64,000 nt of DNA, taken from contig CAYWAP010000005.1 in the NCBI GenBank assembly GCA_964456525.1, positions 1 through 64,000 on the forward strand, in the 5' to 3' direction. Position numbers and translations under genes: made by a program. The stretch's first letter is position 1. Each line of letters starts with the position of its first letter. Shown here one piece after another: positions 53,809 to 63,425 of the stretch. Source of the DNA: Onthomonas sp964456525. GTDB lineage: Bacteria; Bacillota; Clostridia; Oscillospirales; Oscillospiraceae. The notes under the pieces were generated by a model, which was not told where the DNA came from, searched no databases, and saw only the letters and a list, made by a program, of their open reading frames with translations.

Positions 53809-55044
53809 GTGAATCAAAGGATGCGCAACGAGGCCGACCGGATCATTGCCAAAAGTCTGGAGGCCGTCCTGCCGGACCGCGCCGTCGTCCGGGCGCTGGA
53901 GCATTTTCACCCCGGCCCCGGCAAGACCATTCTGGTCGCGGTGGGAAAGGCCGCCTGGCAGATGGCATCAACCGGCGTACAGGCCCTGGGACAGGTGGAT
54001 GCCGGTATCGTCATCACCAAATCCGGCCACGTCAAAGGGAGCATTCTCGGCGTGGTCTGCTACGAGGCCGGGCACCCGGTGCCCGATGAAAACAGCTATG
54101 CCGCCACACGGGCCGCTCTGGAGCTGGTGGGAAATTTAACGGCGGAGGACACGGTGCTCTTTCTCCTCTCCGGAGGGGGCAGCGCCCTGTTGGAACAGCC
54201 CCTTCTCCCGGCTTTGGAGCTGGCGGATATCACCGCCCAGCTTCTGGCCTGCGGCGCCAACATTGTGGAAATCAACACCATTCGGAAACGTCTCAGCGCC
54301 GTGAAAGGCGGCCGCTTTGCCCGCATCTGCGCCCCGGCAAAGGTGTTCAACATTGTACTGAGCGACATCATTGGCGATCCTCTGGATATGATTGCCAGCG
54401 GCCCCGCTTACCCGGATCACTCCACCTGCGCCCAGGCCCAGTACATTGCGGAGAAATACCGGCTGACCCTCTCCGCCCGGGCAAAGACGCTTCTGGCCCA
54501 GGAGACCCCCAAATCTCTTGACAATGTGGAAACCCGGGTCACCGGCAGCGTCCGGGAGCTTTGCGCTGCCGCGGCCAGCGCGTGTGAGGCTCTGGGGTAT
54601 CGGCCCATATTGCTCACCGACCGGCTGTGCTGCGAGGCCCGGGAGGCGGGAAGTTTCCTGGCCTCCATCCTGAAAACCCACGCAGGGGACGGCGTCTCCC
54701 TGGCCTTCCTCGCAGGCGGCGAGACCGTGGTCCACCTCACCGGCAACGGCCTGGGCGGGCGGAATCAGGAGCTGGCGCTGGCCGCAGCCCCCGGCATCGC
54801 CGGACTGGTCAACGCCGCCGTGTTCTCTGTGGGCAGCGACGGCACGGACGGCCCCACCGACGCCGCCGGGGGCTATGTGGACGGGGAGACCATGGCCGCC
54901 CTTGGCCGGGCGGGGCTGGACATCCATCACGCGCTGCAAAACAACGACGCCTATCACGCCCTGGAGGCCTGCGGCGGCCTGATCATCACCGGCCCCACCG
55001 GAACCAACGTCAACGATGTGGCCGTCGCTCTGCTGAGGGCCTAG
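53809..55044 (+). CDS. Glycerate 2-kinase family protein (DUF4147/MOFRL)
   Basis: The 411-aa protein has an N-terminal DUF4147 domain (VAVGKAAWQMA, LLSGGGSALL, NTIRKRLSAVKGG) and a C-terminal MOFRL domain (LAGGETVVHLTGNGLGGRNQE). Family members phosphorylate glycerate at C2 or C3, though some are called hydroxypyruvate reductases. The start is GTG at 53809, with AAGGGA upstream. It lies alone. Confidence 0.93.
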   Translation: MNQRMRNEADRIIAKSLEAVLPDRAVVRALEHFHPGPGKTILVAVGKAAWQMASTGVQALGQVDAGIVITKSGHVKGSILGVVCYEAGHPVPDENSYAATRAALELVGNLTAEDTVLFLLSGGGSALLEQPLLPALELADITAQLLACGANIVEINTIRKRLSAVKGGRFARICAPAKVFNIVLSDIIGDPLDMIASGPAYPDHSTCAQAQYIAEKYRLTLSARAKTLLAQETPKSLDNVETRVTGSVRELCAAAASACEALGYRPILLTDRLCCEAREAGSFLASILKTHAGDGVSLAFLAGGETVVHLTGNGLGGRNQELALAAAPGIAGLVNAAVFSVGSDGTDGPTDAAGGYVDGETMAALGRAGLDIHHALQNNDAYHALEACGGLIITGPTGTNVNDVAVALLRA

Positions 55045-55106
55045 ACCCTGTTTGCGCCATACCCCCAGACGTTCTCCTTTGTGAAATCTGCTTTCCGGAA
55101 GACGAT

Positions 55107-55136
55107 TTGACAGACCGGCAGACTGTGATATATACT
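55107..55136 (+). promoter_or_regulatory. Promoter of ktrB and the following genes
   Basis: TTGACA (55107-55112) and TATACT (55131-55136) are 18 nt apart. A leader of about 120 nt with a GGGCCG/CGGCCC hairpin (55173-55178 with 55198-55203) follows; any riboswitch role is unproven. Confidence 0.75.
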
Positions 55137-55263
55137 GTTTTTATGCGATCTTCCCGGGGCAGATTCTCCATTGGGCCGCTTTCCCAAAGGGGAGTACCGG
55201 CCCGGCGCCCCGCCTTTTGCAACGCGGGCAATCACCAGAGCATATTTCCGGGGAGGTTCTCTT

Positions 55264-56610
55264 TTGACACGCAGACCCAAATCCAGACCGGTTCCCGTGG
55301 GCGCAGCGAATCCAACCCGCATTCTGGTGCTCAGCTTTTTTGCCATCATCTCTGTGGGGACGGTGCTGCTGACCTTGCCGGTTTCCCGGGCGCAGGGTTC
55401 AGCCACGGACTGGCTGACCGCCCTGTTCACAGCCACCAGCGCAACCTGCGTCACCGGCCTTGCGGTGGTGGACACCGGTACCTGGTGGAGCCCCTTTGGT
55501 CAGGCCGTCATCCTTGTGATGATTCAGCTGGGCGGTCTGGGACTCATGACCACCATCCACACCTTTTCCGCCCTGTTGAACCGCAGGCTCACCATGTCCG
55601 ACCAGCTGGTTCTGATGAACGCGCTGAACCTGCAATCCATGCGCGATTTAACCCAGGTCGCCAAAAAATCCTTCCAGATCACCATGGTCTTTGAGCTGAC
55701 CGGCGCAACCCTCCTCTCCGCCCGGTTTGTCCCGCAATACGGCGCGATCGGCATTTGGTACGGCATCTTTCACGCTGTTTCCGCCTTTTGCAACGCGGGC
55801 TTTGACCTGTTGGGCGGCATGGAATCCTTTGTCGCGGACCCGGTTGTCTGTCCCGTCCTGATGCTGCTCATCATTTGCTCCGGGCTTGGCTTTTTTGTCT
55901 GGACGGAACTTCTCAGCCTGCGAAGCTGGAAGGGGCTCTCGCTGTACTCCCGGATGGTGCTGACGGCCACCGCCCTCCTCATCGGCTCGGGCACAGTGCT
56001 GTTTCTGCTCCTGGAGCGGCGCAATCCGGACACCCTCGGCCCCCTCTCCCCGGCGGAGAAGGTGCTGGCCGCCCTGTTTCAGTCGGTGACGCTGCGCACG
56101 GCCGGTTTTTCCACCGTGGCCCAGGCCGGACTGACCGAGAGCGGCCAGGCCCTCTCCATCGTATATATGCTCATCGGGGGCTGCTCCGGCTCCACCGCCG
56201 GCGGCGTCAAGGTGGGAAGCGCCTGCATTTTATGTCTGGCCCTGCGCAGCAGTCTGTCCGGCTCGGAGGCGGTAACCCTCCGCGGCAGGGCCATTCGCCC
56301 TGATCAGGTCTTCAGCGCCCTGTCCCTGGTTCTGCTGGTGGCCATGTCCGCCTTCCTCAGCGCACTTTGCATTTCCTTTTGGGAGCCGTGCCCCTTTCTC
56401 AGCGCCCTCTTTGAGACCGCTTCTGCCATTGCCACAGTTGGGCTGTCAGCCAACCTGACCGGCAGCCTTTCCCCCCTGTCCTGCATCCTCGTGATCGTAT
56501 TGATGTATCTGGGGCGGGTGGGCATCCTCTCCTTCTCCCTGTCGGTATTGACCCGCAGACGGGTGAAGGAAAAGCTGAAATTTCCCTATGTGGATATGCT
56601 CATCGGCTGA
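55264..56610 (+). CDS. ktrB: Potassium uptake membrane subunit (TrkH/KtrB family)
   Basis: The 448-aa protein has eight main membrane helices and four pore loops with the glycine that lines the K+ filter, visible in TCVTGLAVVD, FCNAGFDLL, LRTAGFSTV and IATVGLSAN. The likely start is TTG at 55264, which has GGGGAGG seven bases upstream. It transports K+ with sodium or proton drive in complex with the following KtrA. Confidence 0.93.
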   Translation: MTRRPKSRPVPVGAANPTRILVLSFFAIISVGTVLLTLPVSRAQGSATDWLTALFTATSATCVTGLAVVDTGTWWSPFGQAVILVMIQLGGLGLMTTIHTFSALLNRRLTMSDQLVLMNALNLQSMRDLTQVAKKSFQITMVFELTGATLLSARFVPQYGAIGIWYGIFHAVSAFCNAGFDLLGGMESFVADPVVCPVLMLLIICSGLGFFVWTELLSLRSWKGLSLYSRMVLTATALLIGSGTVLFLLLERRNPDTLGPLSPAEKVLAALFQSVTLRTAGFSTVAQAGLTESGQALSIVYMLIGGCSGSTAGGVKVGSACILCLALRSSLSGSEAVTLRGRAIRPDQVFSALSLVLLVAMSAFLSALCISFWEPCPFLSALFETASAIATVGLSANLTGSLSPLSCILVIVLMYLGRVGILSFSLSVLTRRRVKEKLKFPYVDMLIG

Positions 56611-56668
56611 CCGCCACGCGCGGCGTCCTGCGGGCATATCGTTTCCGCGTTTTGAGGACCATCATGCT

Positions 56669-57325
56669 ATGAAATCCTTTGCCGTGGTTGGCCTGGGCCG
56701 CTTTGGCGCCAGCACAGCCCTGGAACTGATGGGGCAGGGCTGTCAAGTCCTCGCCATCGACATCAACGAACCCTCTGTGCAGGACATTGCAGACCATGTG
56801 ACCCGGGCGGTCTGCGCCGATCTGCGGGACCCGGAGGTCGTCTCCGACCTGAATCTGACCGCCTGTGACGCTGCCATCGTCTCCATTGGCTCTGACATCA
56901 GCACCAGCGTCCTGATCACCCTCAATTTAAAGGAAGCGGGCGCCCACTGCGTCATTGCCAAGGCCTGCAGCGAGGCACACCGCCGGATTCTGGAAAAGAT
57001 CGGCGCGGATAAAGTGGTCTTCCCGGAGCAGGATTACGGCATCCGGATGGCAAGGGATCTTTGCAGGCACAACGCCTACGACTATGTGGAGCTGTCCCCT
57101 GAGTGCGCCATTGTCAAGCTGCCCCTGCCCAAGAGCTGGCGGGGAAAGACGCTGATTGAGCTGAATGTGCGCGCCCGGTACGGCGTCAACGTGTTATCGT
57201 TCCGGGCCAGCAACAGCGACAAGGTCGTGATCTCCCCGGATCCCGCAGTGCCATTGCCTGCCGAGGGCGGCATGGTGACGGTTTTGGCGCCCCGCAGCAC
57301 CTTACAGAAACTGGAGAAACTCTGA
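56669..57325 (+). CDS. ktrA: Potassium channel regulatory subunit (TrkA/KtrA family)
   Basis: The 218-aa cytosolic gating ring protein has an RCK N-terminal Rossmann domain (VVGLGRFGAS, ... LAIDINE) and an RCK_C domain from about residue 135 (SWRGKTLIELNVR). It binds nucleotides and, in related bacteria, c-di-AMP at RCK_C. It follows ktrB by 58 bp, and the next gene starts one base inside its stop codon. Confidence 0.94.
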   Translation: MKSFAVVGLGRFGASTALELMGQGCQVLAIDINEPSVQDIADHVTRAVCADLRDPEVVSDLNLTACDAAIVSIGSDISTSVLITLNLKEAGAHCVIAKACSEAHRRILEKIGADKVVFPEQDYGIRMARDLCRHNAYDYVELSPECAIVKLPLPKSWRGKTLIELNVRARYGVNVLSFRASNSDKVVISPDPAVPLPAEGGMVTVLAPRSTLQKLEKL

Positions 57326-58110
57326 TGGAACATATTACAAGCCGCTCGAACCCCCTGCTCACCCAGGTGCGCAAACTGTTAAAAGATCGAAATGATCGCC
57401 GGGAAACCGGTGTGTTCGTCTGCGACGGCGTCAAAATGCTGGAGGAAGCTGTGAAATGGAAGGCAGAAGTCCTCACCGTCCTCCTGACGGAGGGCCGGAC
57501 GCCGGCGTTTCCCCTGCCCCAATCGGCCCGCTGCGTCAGCGTTCCGGCGGATGTGATGGCCTCCATCTCCCCGATGAAGGCCCCTCAGGGCATCCTGTTC
57601 CTGTGCCGCATGCCCCCGCTGAAGCCGCCGGACCGGTTGACCGGCCGAACCTGGCTGGTGCTGGACGGGCTGCAGGACCCGGGCAATGTGGGCACCATCT
57701 GGCGCACAGCCGACGCCTTTGGGGCGGACGGTCTGCTCCTCACCGGTCACTGTGCGGACCCTTACAACTGGAAAACGGTGCGCGCCAGCATGGGCGCCGT
57801 GTTCCGTCTGCCCGTATGGGAACTGGAGCGATCAGACATCCTCCCTCTGTGCCGGAAGAGCGGCGTCGTTCTGGCCGGCTCCGCCCTTCGCGCAGACACG
57901 GTCTCCCTCCGGGAGCTGCCGGATGGCCCCTGCGCACTGGTGATCGGCAGCGAGGGGCAGGGCATTTCCGAGGAAGTGCTGAAAGACTGTGACCTGACCG
58001 TAAAAATTCCGATGAAACCCACCTGTGAATCCCTGAACGCCGCAGTTGCTGCCTCAGTTCTCCTGTGGGAGCGCTGGCGCACGACAGGAGAAGCGGCAGT
58101 CCGGGAATGA
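57325..58110 (+). CDS. SpoU/TrmH family RNA 2'-O-methyltransferase
   Basis: The 261-aa protein has an N-terminal substrate-binding domain (residues 1-100) and the trefoil-knot methyltransferase domain. The three motifs are present: LQDPGNVGTIWRTADAFG, VIGSEGQGIS and IPMKPTCESLNAAVAA. It methylates a ribose in rRNA or tRNA; the site is unknown. Its ATG overlaps the ktrA stop. Confidence 0.93.
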   Translation: MEHITSRSNPLLTQVRKLLKDRNDRRETGVFVCDGVKMLEEAVKWKAEVLTVLLTEGRTPAFPLPQSARCVSVPADVMASISPMKAPQGILFLCRMPPLKPPDRLTGRTWLVLDGLQDPGNVGTIWRTADAFGADGLLLTGHCADPYNWKTVRASMGAVFRLPVWELERSDILPLCRKSGVVLAGSALRADTVSLRELPDGPCALVIGSEGQGISEEVLKDCDLTVKIPMKPTCESLNAAVAASVLLWERWRTTGEAAVRE

Positions 58111-58146
58111 CCGGTGGAATGTTTTTCCGAAAGGAGGCGTATCCCC

Positions 58147-59394
58147 ATGTTGACCACAACCAAATTCTGGCTCTGGCTGACAAGCAGCGTCCGGCTGGCC
58201 CCGGCCTGGCAGGTGCTGGAGCACTTCGGCACGCCGGAAAAGGCCTATTTCGCCGACCGGGCCGAATATGAGACCATCTCCGAGCTGTCCGCGGAAGAGT
58301 GCCTCGCCCTTTCCGACAAATCCGTGGAAAAGGCGGAGAACATTTTGGCAGACTGCCAGCGGCTGGGCGTCCGTATCCTCACCTGGCAGGACGCGGATTA
58401 CCCGGAACGTCTGCGCAGCATTGAGCTGCCACCCATGGTTCTCTACGTCAAGGGACGTCCCGTCCGCTTTGACGAGGAGGCCATGATTGCCATGGCGGGA
58501 ACCCGTCACGCCTCTCCCTATGGCATGTATATGGCCCGGACCTTTGCCCGCGAAATCACCGAGGGCGGCGCTCTGGTGGTCACCGGCGTGGCAAAGGGAT
58601 GCGATCAAAACGCCATCATGGGCGCCTTTGACGCCCGGGGAAGTGTGGTGGCCGTGCTGCCCGGCGGCGTGGACGTCCCCTTCCAGAGCGACGGCCACGG
58701 CAAGCTGCTTTACCGCGATTTGGCCCGCTACGGCACACTGATCAGTGAGTATCCCCCGGGAACGCCCAATCAGGGAGAACACTTCCGGATGCGCAACCGT
58801 GTGCTCACCGGTCTGTGTCTGGCCCTGCTCTGCGTGGAGGCGGGCAAGCACAGCGGCACGTTGCAGGTGGCGGCCTATGCGCGGGAACAGGACCGCACCA
58901 CCTTCGTGGTTCCGGCCCGGGTGGACGACGTGTCCGCCCGGGGAACCAACGAGCTCATGTGCCAGGGCTACGCCCTGCCCGTGCTCTCCGGCCGGGACAT
59001 CCTGGTCCACTACACCGCCATGTATCCCCACCTCCTGCGCCCCGCAGTCCCCGTTTCCCCCTTCAAAGCGGGAAAAAAGCCGGTGAACGCAGCCCCCAAA
59101 GAGGTGGAAACCCCCGCCGCAGAACCGGCCGGCCAGCCCAAAGATTCCAAAATGGGGGTTGACAGCGGGAAAGGGGTAGATTATATTGACGTAGACACTT
59201 TTGATGACTCGCTCACACAAGAGGAGCAGCAGATCATCCGCTCCATCGGCTCCAACGTTGTCACCACCGAAGAGTTGATCGCGGAAACCGGTCTGAGCGC
59301 CAGCAATCTGATGGCCACTCTGACCCTGTTGACCATCCGTGGGCTTGTCATTCCCGAGGACGGCGGACGGTTCCGCTGCAGCCGTCCCATGTAA
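58147..59394 (+). CDS. dprA: DNA processing protein DprA
   Basis: ssDNA-binding protein that loads RecA during transformation. The 415-aa protein has an N-terminal helical SAM-like part, a Rossmann core (from about 75; MAGTRHASPYGMYMAR, GVAKGCDQNAI, RNRVLTGLC) and a C-terminal winged helix (from about 355; TEELIAETGLSASNLMATL). AAAGGAGG precedes the ATG. It is followed by topA, a usual order in Firmicutes. Confidence 0.95.
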   Translation: MLTTTKFWLWLTSSVRLAPAWQVLEHFGTPEKAYFADRAEYETISELSAEECLALSDKSVEKAENILADCQRLGVRILTWQDADYPERLRSIELPPMVLYVKGRPVRFDEEAMIAMAGTRHASPYGMYMARTFAREITEGGALVVTGVAKGCDQNAIMGAFDARGSVVAVLPGGVDVPFQSDGHGKLLYRDLARYGTLISEYPPGTPNQGEHFRMRNRVLTGLCLALLCVEAGKHSGTLQVAAYAREQDRTTFVVPARVDDVSARGTNELMCQGYALPVLSGRDILVHYTAMYPHLLRPAVPVSPFKAGKKPVNAAPKEVETPAAEPAGQPKDSKMGVDSGKGVDYIDVDTFDDSLTQEEQQIIRSIGSNVVTTEELIAETGLSASNLMATLTLLTIRGLVIPEDGGRFRCSRPM

Positions 59395-59416
59395 CCAATT
59401 CTGGAGGAATTACTTC

Positions 59417-61804
59417 ATGGCAAAAACCGATCTGGTGATTGTGGAATCACCGGCCAAGGCTAAAACGATCGGCCGCTACCTGGGTCCGGGTTATACCGTC
59501 GTCGCCTCCATGGGGCACGTCCGCGACCTTCCCAAAAGTAAACTCGGTGTGGATCTGGAAAACCACTTTGAACCGCACTATGTCCCAATAGAAGGCAAGG
59601 AAGATGTGATTTCCAACCTGAAAGAGGCCGCCGAGCAGAGCAACAAAATTTATCTCGCAACTGACCCGGACCGCGAGGGCGAGGCCATCTCCTGGCATTT
59701 GAAGGCCCTGCTGGGGATTCCCGATGAGAAAACCTACCGCGTGACCTTCAACGAGATCACCAAAAGGGTGGTCAACGAGTCCATTGCCGCCCCCCGCAAG
59801 ATCGATCAGGATCTGGTGGACGCCCAGCAGGCCCGGCGCGTTTTGGACCGCATTGTGGGTTATCAGCTCTCTCCCCTTCTGTGGAAGAAGATTCGGCGGG
59901 GGCTTTCCGCAGGCCGCGTCCAATCGGTGGCCACCCGTCTGGTGGTGGACCGTGAGCGGGAAATCCGGGCCTTTGTCCCCGAGGAATACTGGAGCATTGA
60001 TGTCAAGCTGGAGCGCCTGCTGCCCAAAACCGGCATCTTTAGTGCCCATTACCATGGCGAGGGGAAAAAGAAGCAGGAGCTGACCTGTGAGGAAGCTGCC
60101 AACGCGATTCTCGCAGACATGAATCGGTATCCCTTTGTGGTGTCCTCTGTCCGTAAGGGGGAGAAAACCCGGCAGCCCGCGCCGCCCTTCACCACCTCCA
60201 CCCTTCAGCAGGAGGCCAGCCGTAAACTGGGCATGACGCCGCGGCGCACCATGTCCATCGCCCAGCAGCTGTATGAGGGCGTGGATGTAGACGGCGAGGG
60301 CACCGTCGGCCTGATTACCTATATGAGAACGGACTCTCTCCGCCTTTCGGATGAGGCCATCTCCGCCGCCCGGGAGTATATTCAAGGCCGCTACGGGGCC
60401 TCCTACACCCCGGCCGCCCCGAAGCACTACAAGACCAAGTCCAACGCCCAGGACGGCCACGAGGCCATCCGCCCCACCAACGTCCGTCTGGACCCGGACG
60501 CCGTGCGGCACAGCCTGAGCCCCGATCAATATAAGCTGTACCGGTTGATCTGGAGCCGGTTCCTCGCCTGCCAGATGTCCGGCGCCGTCTACGACACCGT
60601 CTCCATTGACGTCACCTGCTCCACGCACCTGTTCCGCGCCAGCCACCAGAGCCTGAAATTCTCCGGCTTTACCGCTGTCTACGTGGAAACCAGGGATGAG
60701 GGAGAAGAGGCTGCCGGCTCTCCCCTGCCCGATCTGTCAGAGGGCGAGGAGGTCAGGAAGATCGCCGAGGACAAAGCCCGCCACTTCACCCAGCCCCCAC
60801 CCCGCCTCACAGAGGCCGCCCTCATCAAGATGCTGGAAGAACAGGGCATTGGCCGCCCCTCCACCTATGCGCCCACAGTGTCCACCATCCAGGACCGCTA
60901 TTATGTGGTCAAGGAGGGCAAGACCTTAAAGCCCACGCCTTTGGGCGAGGTTGTCACGGAGCTGATGGAGGATAAATTCCCCGACATTGTCGATCCGGGA
61001 TTTACCGCGAAGATGGAGAGCTCCCTGGACAACGTGGAAAGCGGCAAGGAGTTCTGGAAGGACGTTCTGGATCAATTCTATCAGGGATTCCACGCCGAAT
61101 TGGAACAGGCGGAAAAGGATCTGGACGGGGAGCGCATCCCCATCCCCGCCGAGGAGACCGAGGAGATCTGCGAGCTCTGCGGCCGGAAAATGGTGGTTAA
61201 AATTGGCCGTTACGGCCGCTTTCTGGCCTGCCCCGGGTATCCGGAGTGCAGTTTCACCAAACCTCTGGTCATTGAGATGCCCGGAAAATGCCCCAAGTGC
61301 GGCAGCCGCATTTTGAAAAAGACCAGCCGCAACGGATATACGTTCTACGGCTGTGAACGCAACCGCAGCGCAACCGGCATGACCTGTGATTTTATGACCT
61401 GGGATGTGCCCGTCAAGGAAAACTGCCCTATCTGCGGCCAGACGATGTTTAAAAAATCCGGCAGAGGGGCAAAAAAGCCCTTCTGCATCAACGAAAAATG
61501 CGAAAACTTTACGCCTGAGGAGCAGCGCCCCGGATACCGTCCCCCCAAGCCCAAAAAGGAGGCCGTCTCTGACGCGGCCCAGGAGGCGCTCACCAAAGGC
61601 ACCTCCGGGAAGGGCAAGGGCCGAACCGCTGCCAGGAGCGCTGCGAAAGGCGCTTCCGCCGCTGCCCGCAAGGCTAAGGCGGCCGCCGCCAACAAGCCCA
61701 AGCGCCAGCTGAGCGAAGCCCAGAAGGCCGCTCTGGCCCGGGGCCGCGAAAAGGCCCGGGCCAATCGGGAGGCTGCCAAGCAGGCGAAAAACGGCCTTTC
61801 GTAA
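59417..61804 (+). CDS. topA: DNA topoisomerase I
   Basis: Type IA topoisomerase that relaxes negative supercoils. The 795-aa protein has a TOPRIM domain (VIVESPAKAKTIGRYLG, DPDREGEAISWHL), the catalytic tyrosine in GLITYMRTDS, and three C-terminal zinc fingers (CELCGRK, CPKCGSR, CPICGQT). The last about 80 residues are Lys/Ala-rich, a common DNA-binding tail. GGAGG precedes the ATG. The order dprA-topA-trmFO is conserved in Firmicutes. Confidence 0.97.
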   Translation: MAKTDLVIVESPAKAKTIGRYLGPGYTVVASMGHVRDLPKSKLGVDLENHFEPHYVPIEGKEDVISNLKEAAEQSNKIYLATDPDREGEAISWHLKALLGIPDEKTYRVTFNEITKRVVNESIAAPRKIDQDLVDAQQARRVLDRIVGYQLSPLLWKKIRRGLSAGRVQSVATRLVVDREREIRAFVPEEYWSIDVKLERLLPKTGIFSAHYHGEGKKKQELTCEEAANAILADMNRYPFVVSSVRKGEKTRQPAPPFTTSTLQQEASRKLGMTPRRTMSIAQQLYEGVDVDGEGTVGLITYMRTDSLRLSDEAISAAREYIQGRYGASYTPAAPKHYKTKSNAQDGHEAIRPTNVRLDPDAVRHSLSPDQYKLYRLIWSRFLACQMSGAVYDTVSIDVTCSTHLFRASHQSLKFSGFTAVYVETRDEGEEAAGSPLPDLSEGEEVRKIAEDKARHFTQPPPRLTEAALIKMLEEQGIGRPSTYAPTVSTIQDRYYVVKEGKTLKPTPLGEVVTELMEDKFPDIVDPGFTAKMESSLDNVESGKEFWKDVLDQFYQGFHAELEQAEKDLDGERIPIPAEETEEICELCGRKMVVKIGRYGRFLACPGYPECSFTKPLVIEMPGKCPKCGSRILKKTSRNGYTFYGCERNRSATGMTCDFMTWDVPVKENCPICGQTMFKKSGRGAKKPFCINEKCENFTPEEQRPGYRPPKPKKEAVSDAAQEALTKGTSGKGKGRTAARSAAKGASAAARKAKAAAANKPKRQLSEAQKAALARGREKARANREAAKQAKNGLS

Positions 61805-61844
61805 GGCTCAAACCGCCGCCGTCCCCCACAGGTTCCTTTCCAAG

Positions 61845-61912
61845 ATACGCACCATGCGTATTCAGCAATTGTCACCCCCGCAGGCTGCCCCTCCCAACGG
61901 GAGCGTGCAGCC
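61845..61912 (+). other. Two hairpins between topA and trmFO
   Basis: Inverted repeats at 61845-61851/61855-61861 (7 bp, 3-nt loop) and 61883-61912 (GGCTGC/GCAGCC with inner CTCCC/GGGAG) lie in the 126-bp gap. Neither is followed by a T run. They may tune read-through or mRNA stability. Confidence 0.4.
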
Positions 61913-61930
61913 TCCTCTCCTGGATGAATT

Positions 61931-63271
61931 ATGAAGTTTGAACAAGACAAAGTAACCGTCATTGGCGCCGGCCTTGCCGGCAGCGAGGCCGCCTGGCAGC
62001 TGGCAGAGCGGGGCATTCCCGTTGTCCTCTACGAGATGAAGCCTCATAAAATGACTCCAGCTCACCAATATCCCGGCTTTGCAGAGCTGATCTGCTCCAA
62101 CTCCTTCCGCGCCGCCAACGTGGAAAACGCCGTCGGCCTGCTGAAAGAGGAAATGCGCCGGTGCAGCAGCCTGATCATGAAGATGGCCGACCGCCATGCC
62201 GTTCCGGCCGGGGGCGCGCTGGCCGTGGACCGCTACGCTTTTTCTGACGCGGTCACTCAGGCCCTGCGCAGCCATCCGAACATTTCCATCGTGGAGGATG
62301 AGCTGACCGAAATCCCCGAGGAGGGGCCGGTACTGATCGCGTCCGGCCCGCTGACCTCGGATTCTCTGGCCGGTCACATTGCAAAACGGTTCCCCAAGCA
62401 GAACTATCTGCACTTTTTTGATGCCGTCGCCCCCCTGATCTCCTTTGAGAGCATCGACATGGAGAAGGCATGGTTTGGCAGCCGCTACAACAAGGGCACG
62501 GCGGATTATATCAACTGCCCCATGACCCAGGAGGAGTATGACGCATTTTGGCAGGCGCTGTGCCACGCCGAGGAGGCCAAGCTCCACGGCTTTGAGGATC
62601 AAAATGTTTTTGAAGGGTGTATGCCCGTTGAGGTCATGGGCCGCCGCGGCTACGACACTCTGCGCTATGGCCCGCTGAAGCCCGTGGGCCTGGAGAACCC
62701 CCATACCGGCAAAGCGGCCTACGCCGTGGTTCAGCTGCGCAAGGACAACGCGGCGGGTTCCATTTACAACATGGTGGGCTTCCAGACCCACCTGACCTGG
62801 CCGGAACAGCGCCGGGTGTTTCGGATGATCCCCGGACTGGAACAGGCCGAATTTGTCCGTTACGGCGTCATGCACCGCAACACCTATATCGACTCCCCCA
62901 AGCTGCTCAACCACTACTATCAGGTCACGGACGAGCCGCGTCTGACCTTTGCCGGGCAGATGACCGGCGTGGAGGGGTATGTAGAGTCTGCGGCCTCCGG
63001 CCTTTTGGCCGGCGCCGAGCTGGCCCACCGCCTTTTGGGCAAGCCTCCCATCGACTTCCCCCGGGAGACGGCCATCGGCGCCCTGAGTTATTACATCAGC
63101 AATCCCTCTGTTGCGGACTTCCAGCCCATGAATGTGAACTTCGGCATTCTTCCGCCCCTGGGGCGCAAGGTGCGCGGTGGCAAACGCGCCAGAAATGCCG
63201 CGCTGGCAGAGCGGGCGCTGAACGCGCTGGATCAGGCCCTTCAAGCGGCAGGGTACGGCGGATCCATTTGA
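61931..63271 (+). CDS. trmFO: Folate-dependent tRNA (uracil-5)-methyltransferase TrmFO
   Basis: FAD enzyme that makes m5U54 in the T-loop of tRNA using methylenetetrahydrofolate. The 446-aa protein has the FAD site VIGAGLAGSEAAWQLAERG, the Cys-containing ELICSNSFRA and the GQMTGVEGYVESAASG motif. The length is normal. The ribosome site is weak (GGATGAA). It lies 126 bp behind topA. Confidence 0.97.
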   Translation: MKFEQDKVTVIGAGLAGSEAAWQLAERGIPVVLYEMKPHKMTPAHQYPGFAELICSNSFRAANVENAVGLLKEEMRRCSSLIMKMADRHAVPAGGALAVDRYAFSDAVTQALRSHPNISIVEDELTEIPEEGPVLIASGPLTSDSLAGHIAKRFPKQNYLHFFDAVAPLISFESIDMEKAWFGSRYNKGTADYINCPMTQEEYDAFWQALCHAEEAKLHGFEDQNVFEGCMPVEVMGRRGYDTLRYGPLKPVGLENPHTGKAAYAVVQLRKDNAAGSIYNMVGFQTHLTWPEQRRVFRMIPGLEQAEFVRYGVMHRNTYIDSPKLLNHYYQVTDEPRLTFAGQMTGVEGYVESAASGLLAGAELAHRLLGKPPIDFPRETAIGALSYYISNPSVADFQPMNVNFGILPPLGRKVRGGKRARNAALAERALNALDQALQAAGYGGSI

Positions 63272-63425
63272 AATTGGCGGCGGGGTTCTTTCCCGCCACA
63301 CATCCCACCACCAATGGCGCACGTCTGAGCGTGCATACATTGGGGCGGCGGGCATAATCTGTCCCACTGTGTTCCACCTGGAACAGTTTATGCGCGTCTC
63401 CCGAACATATAAAGGAGCATATTGT

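Noticed and set aside
55137..55263. c-di-AMP riboswitch ahead of ktrB
   Set aside because: The context fits, but I could not match the conserved sequence blocks, so it is not called as a feature.
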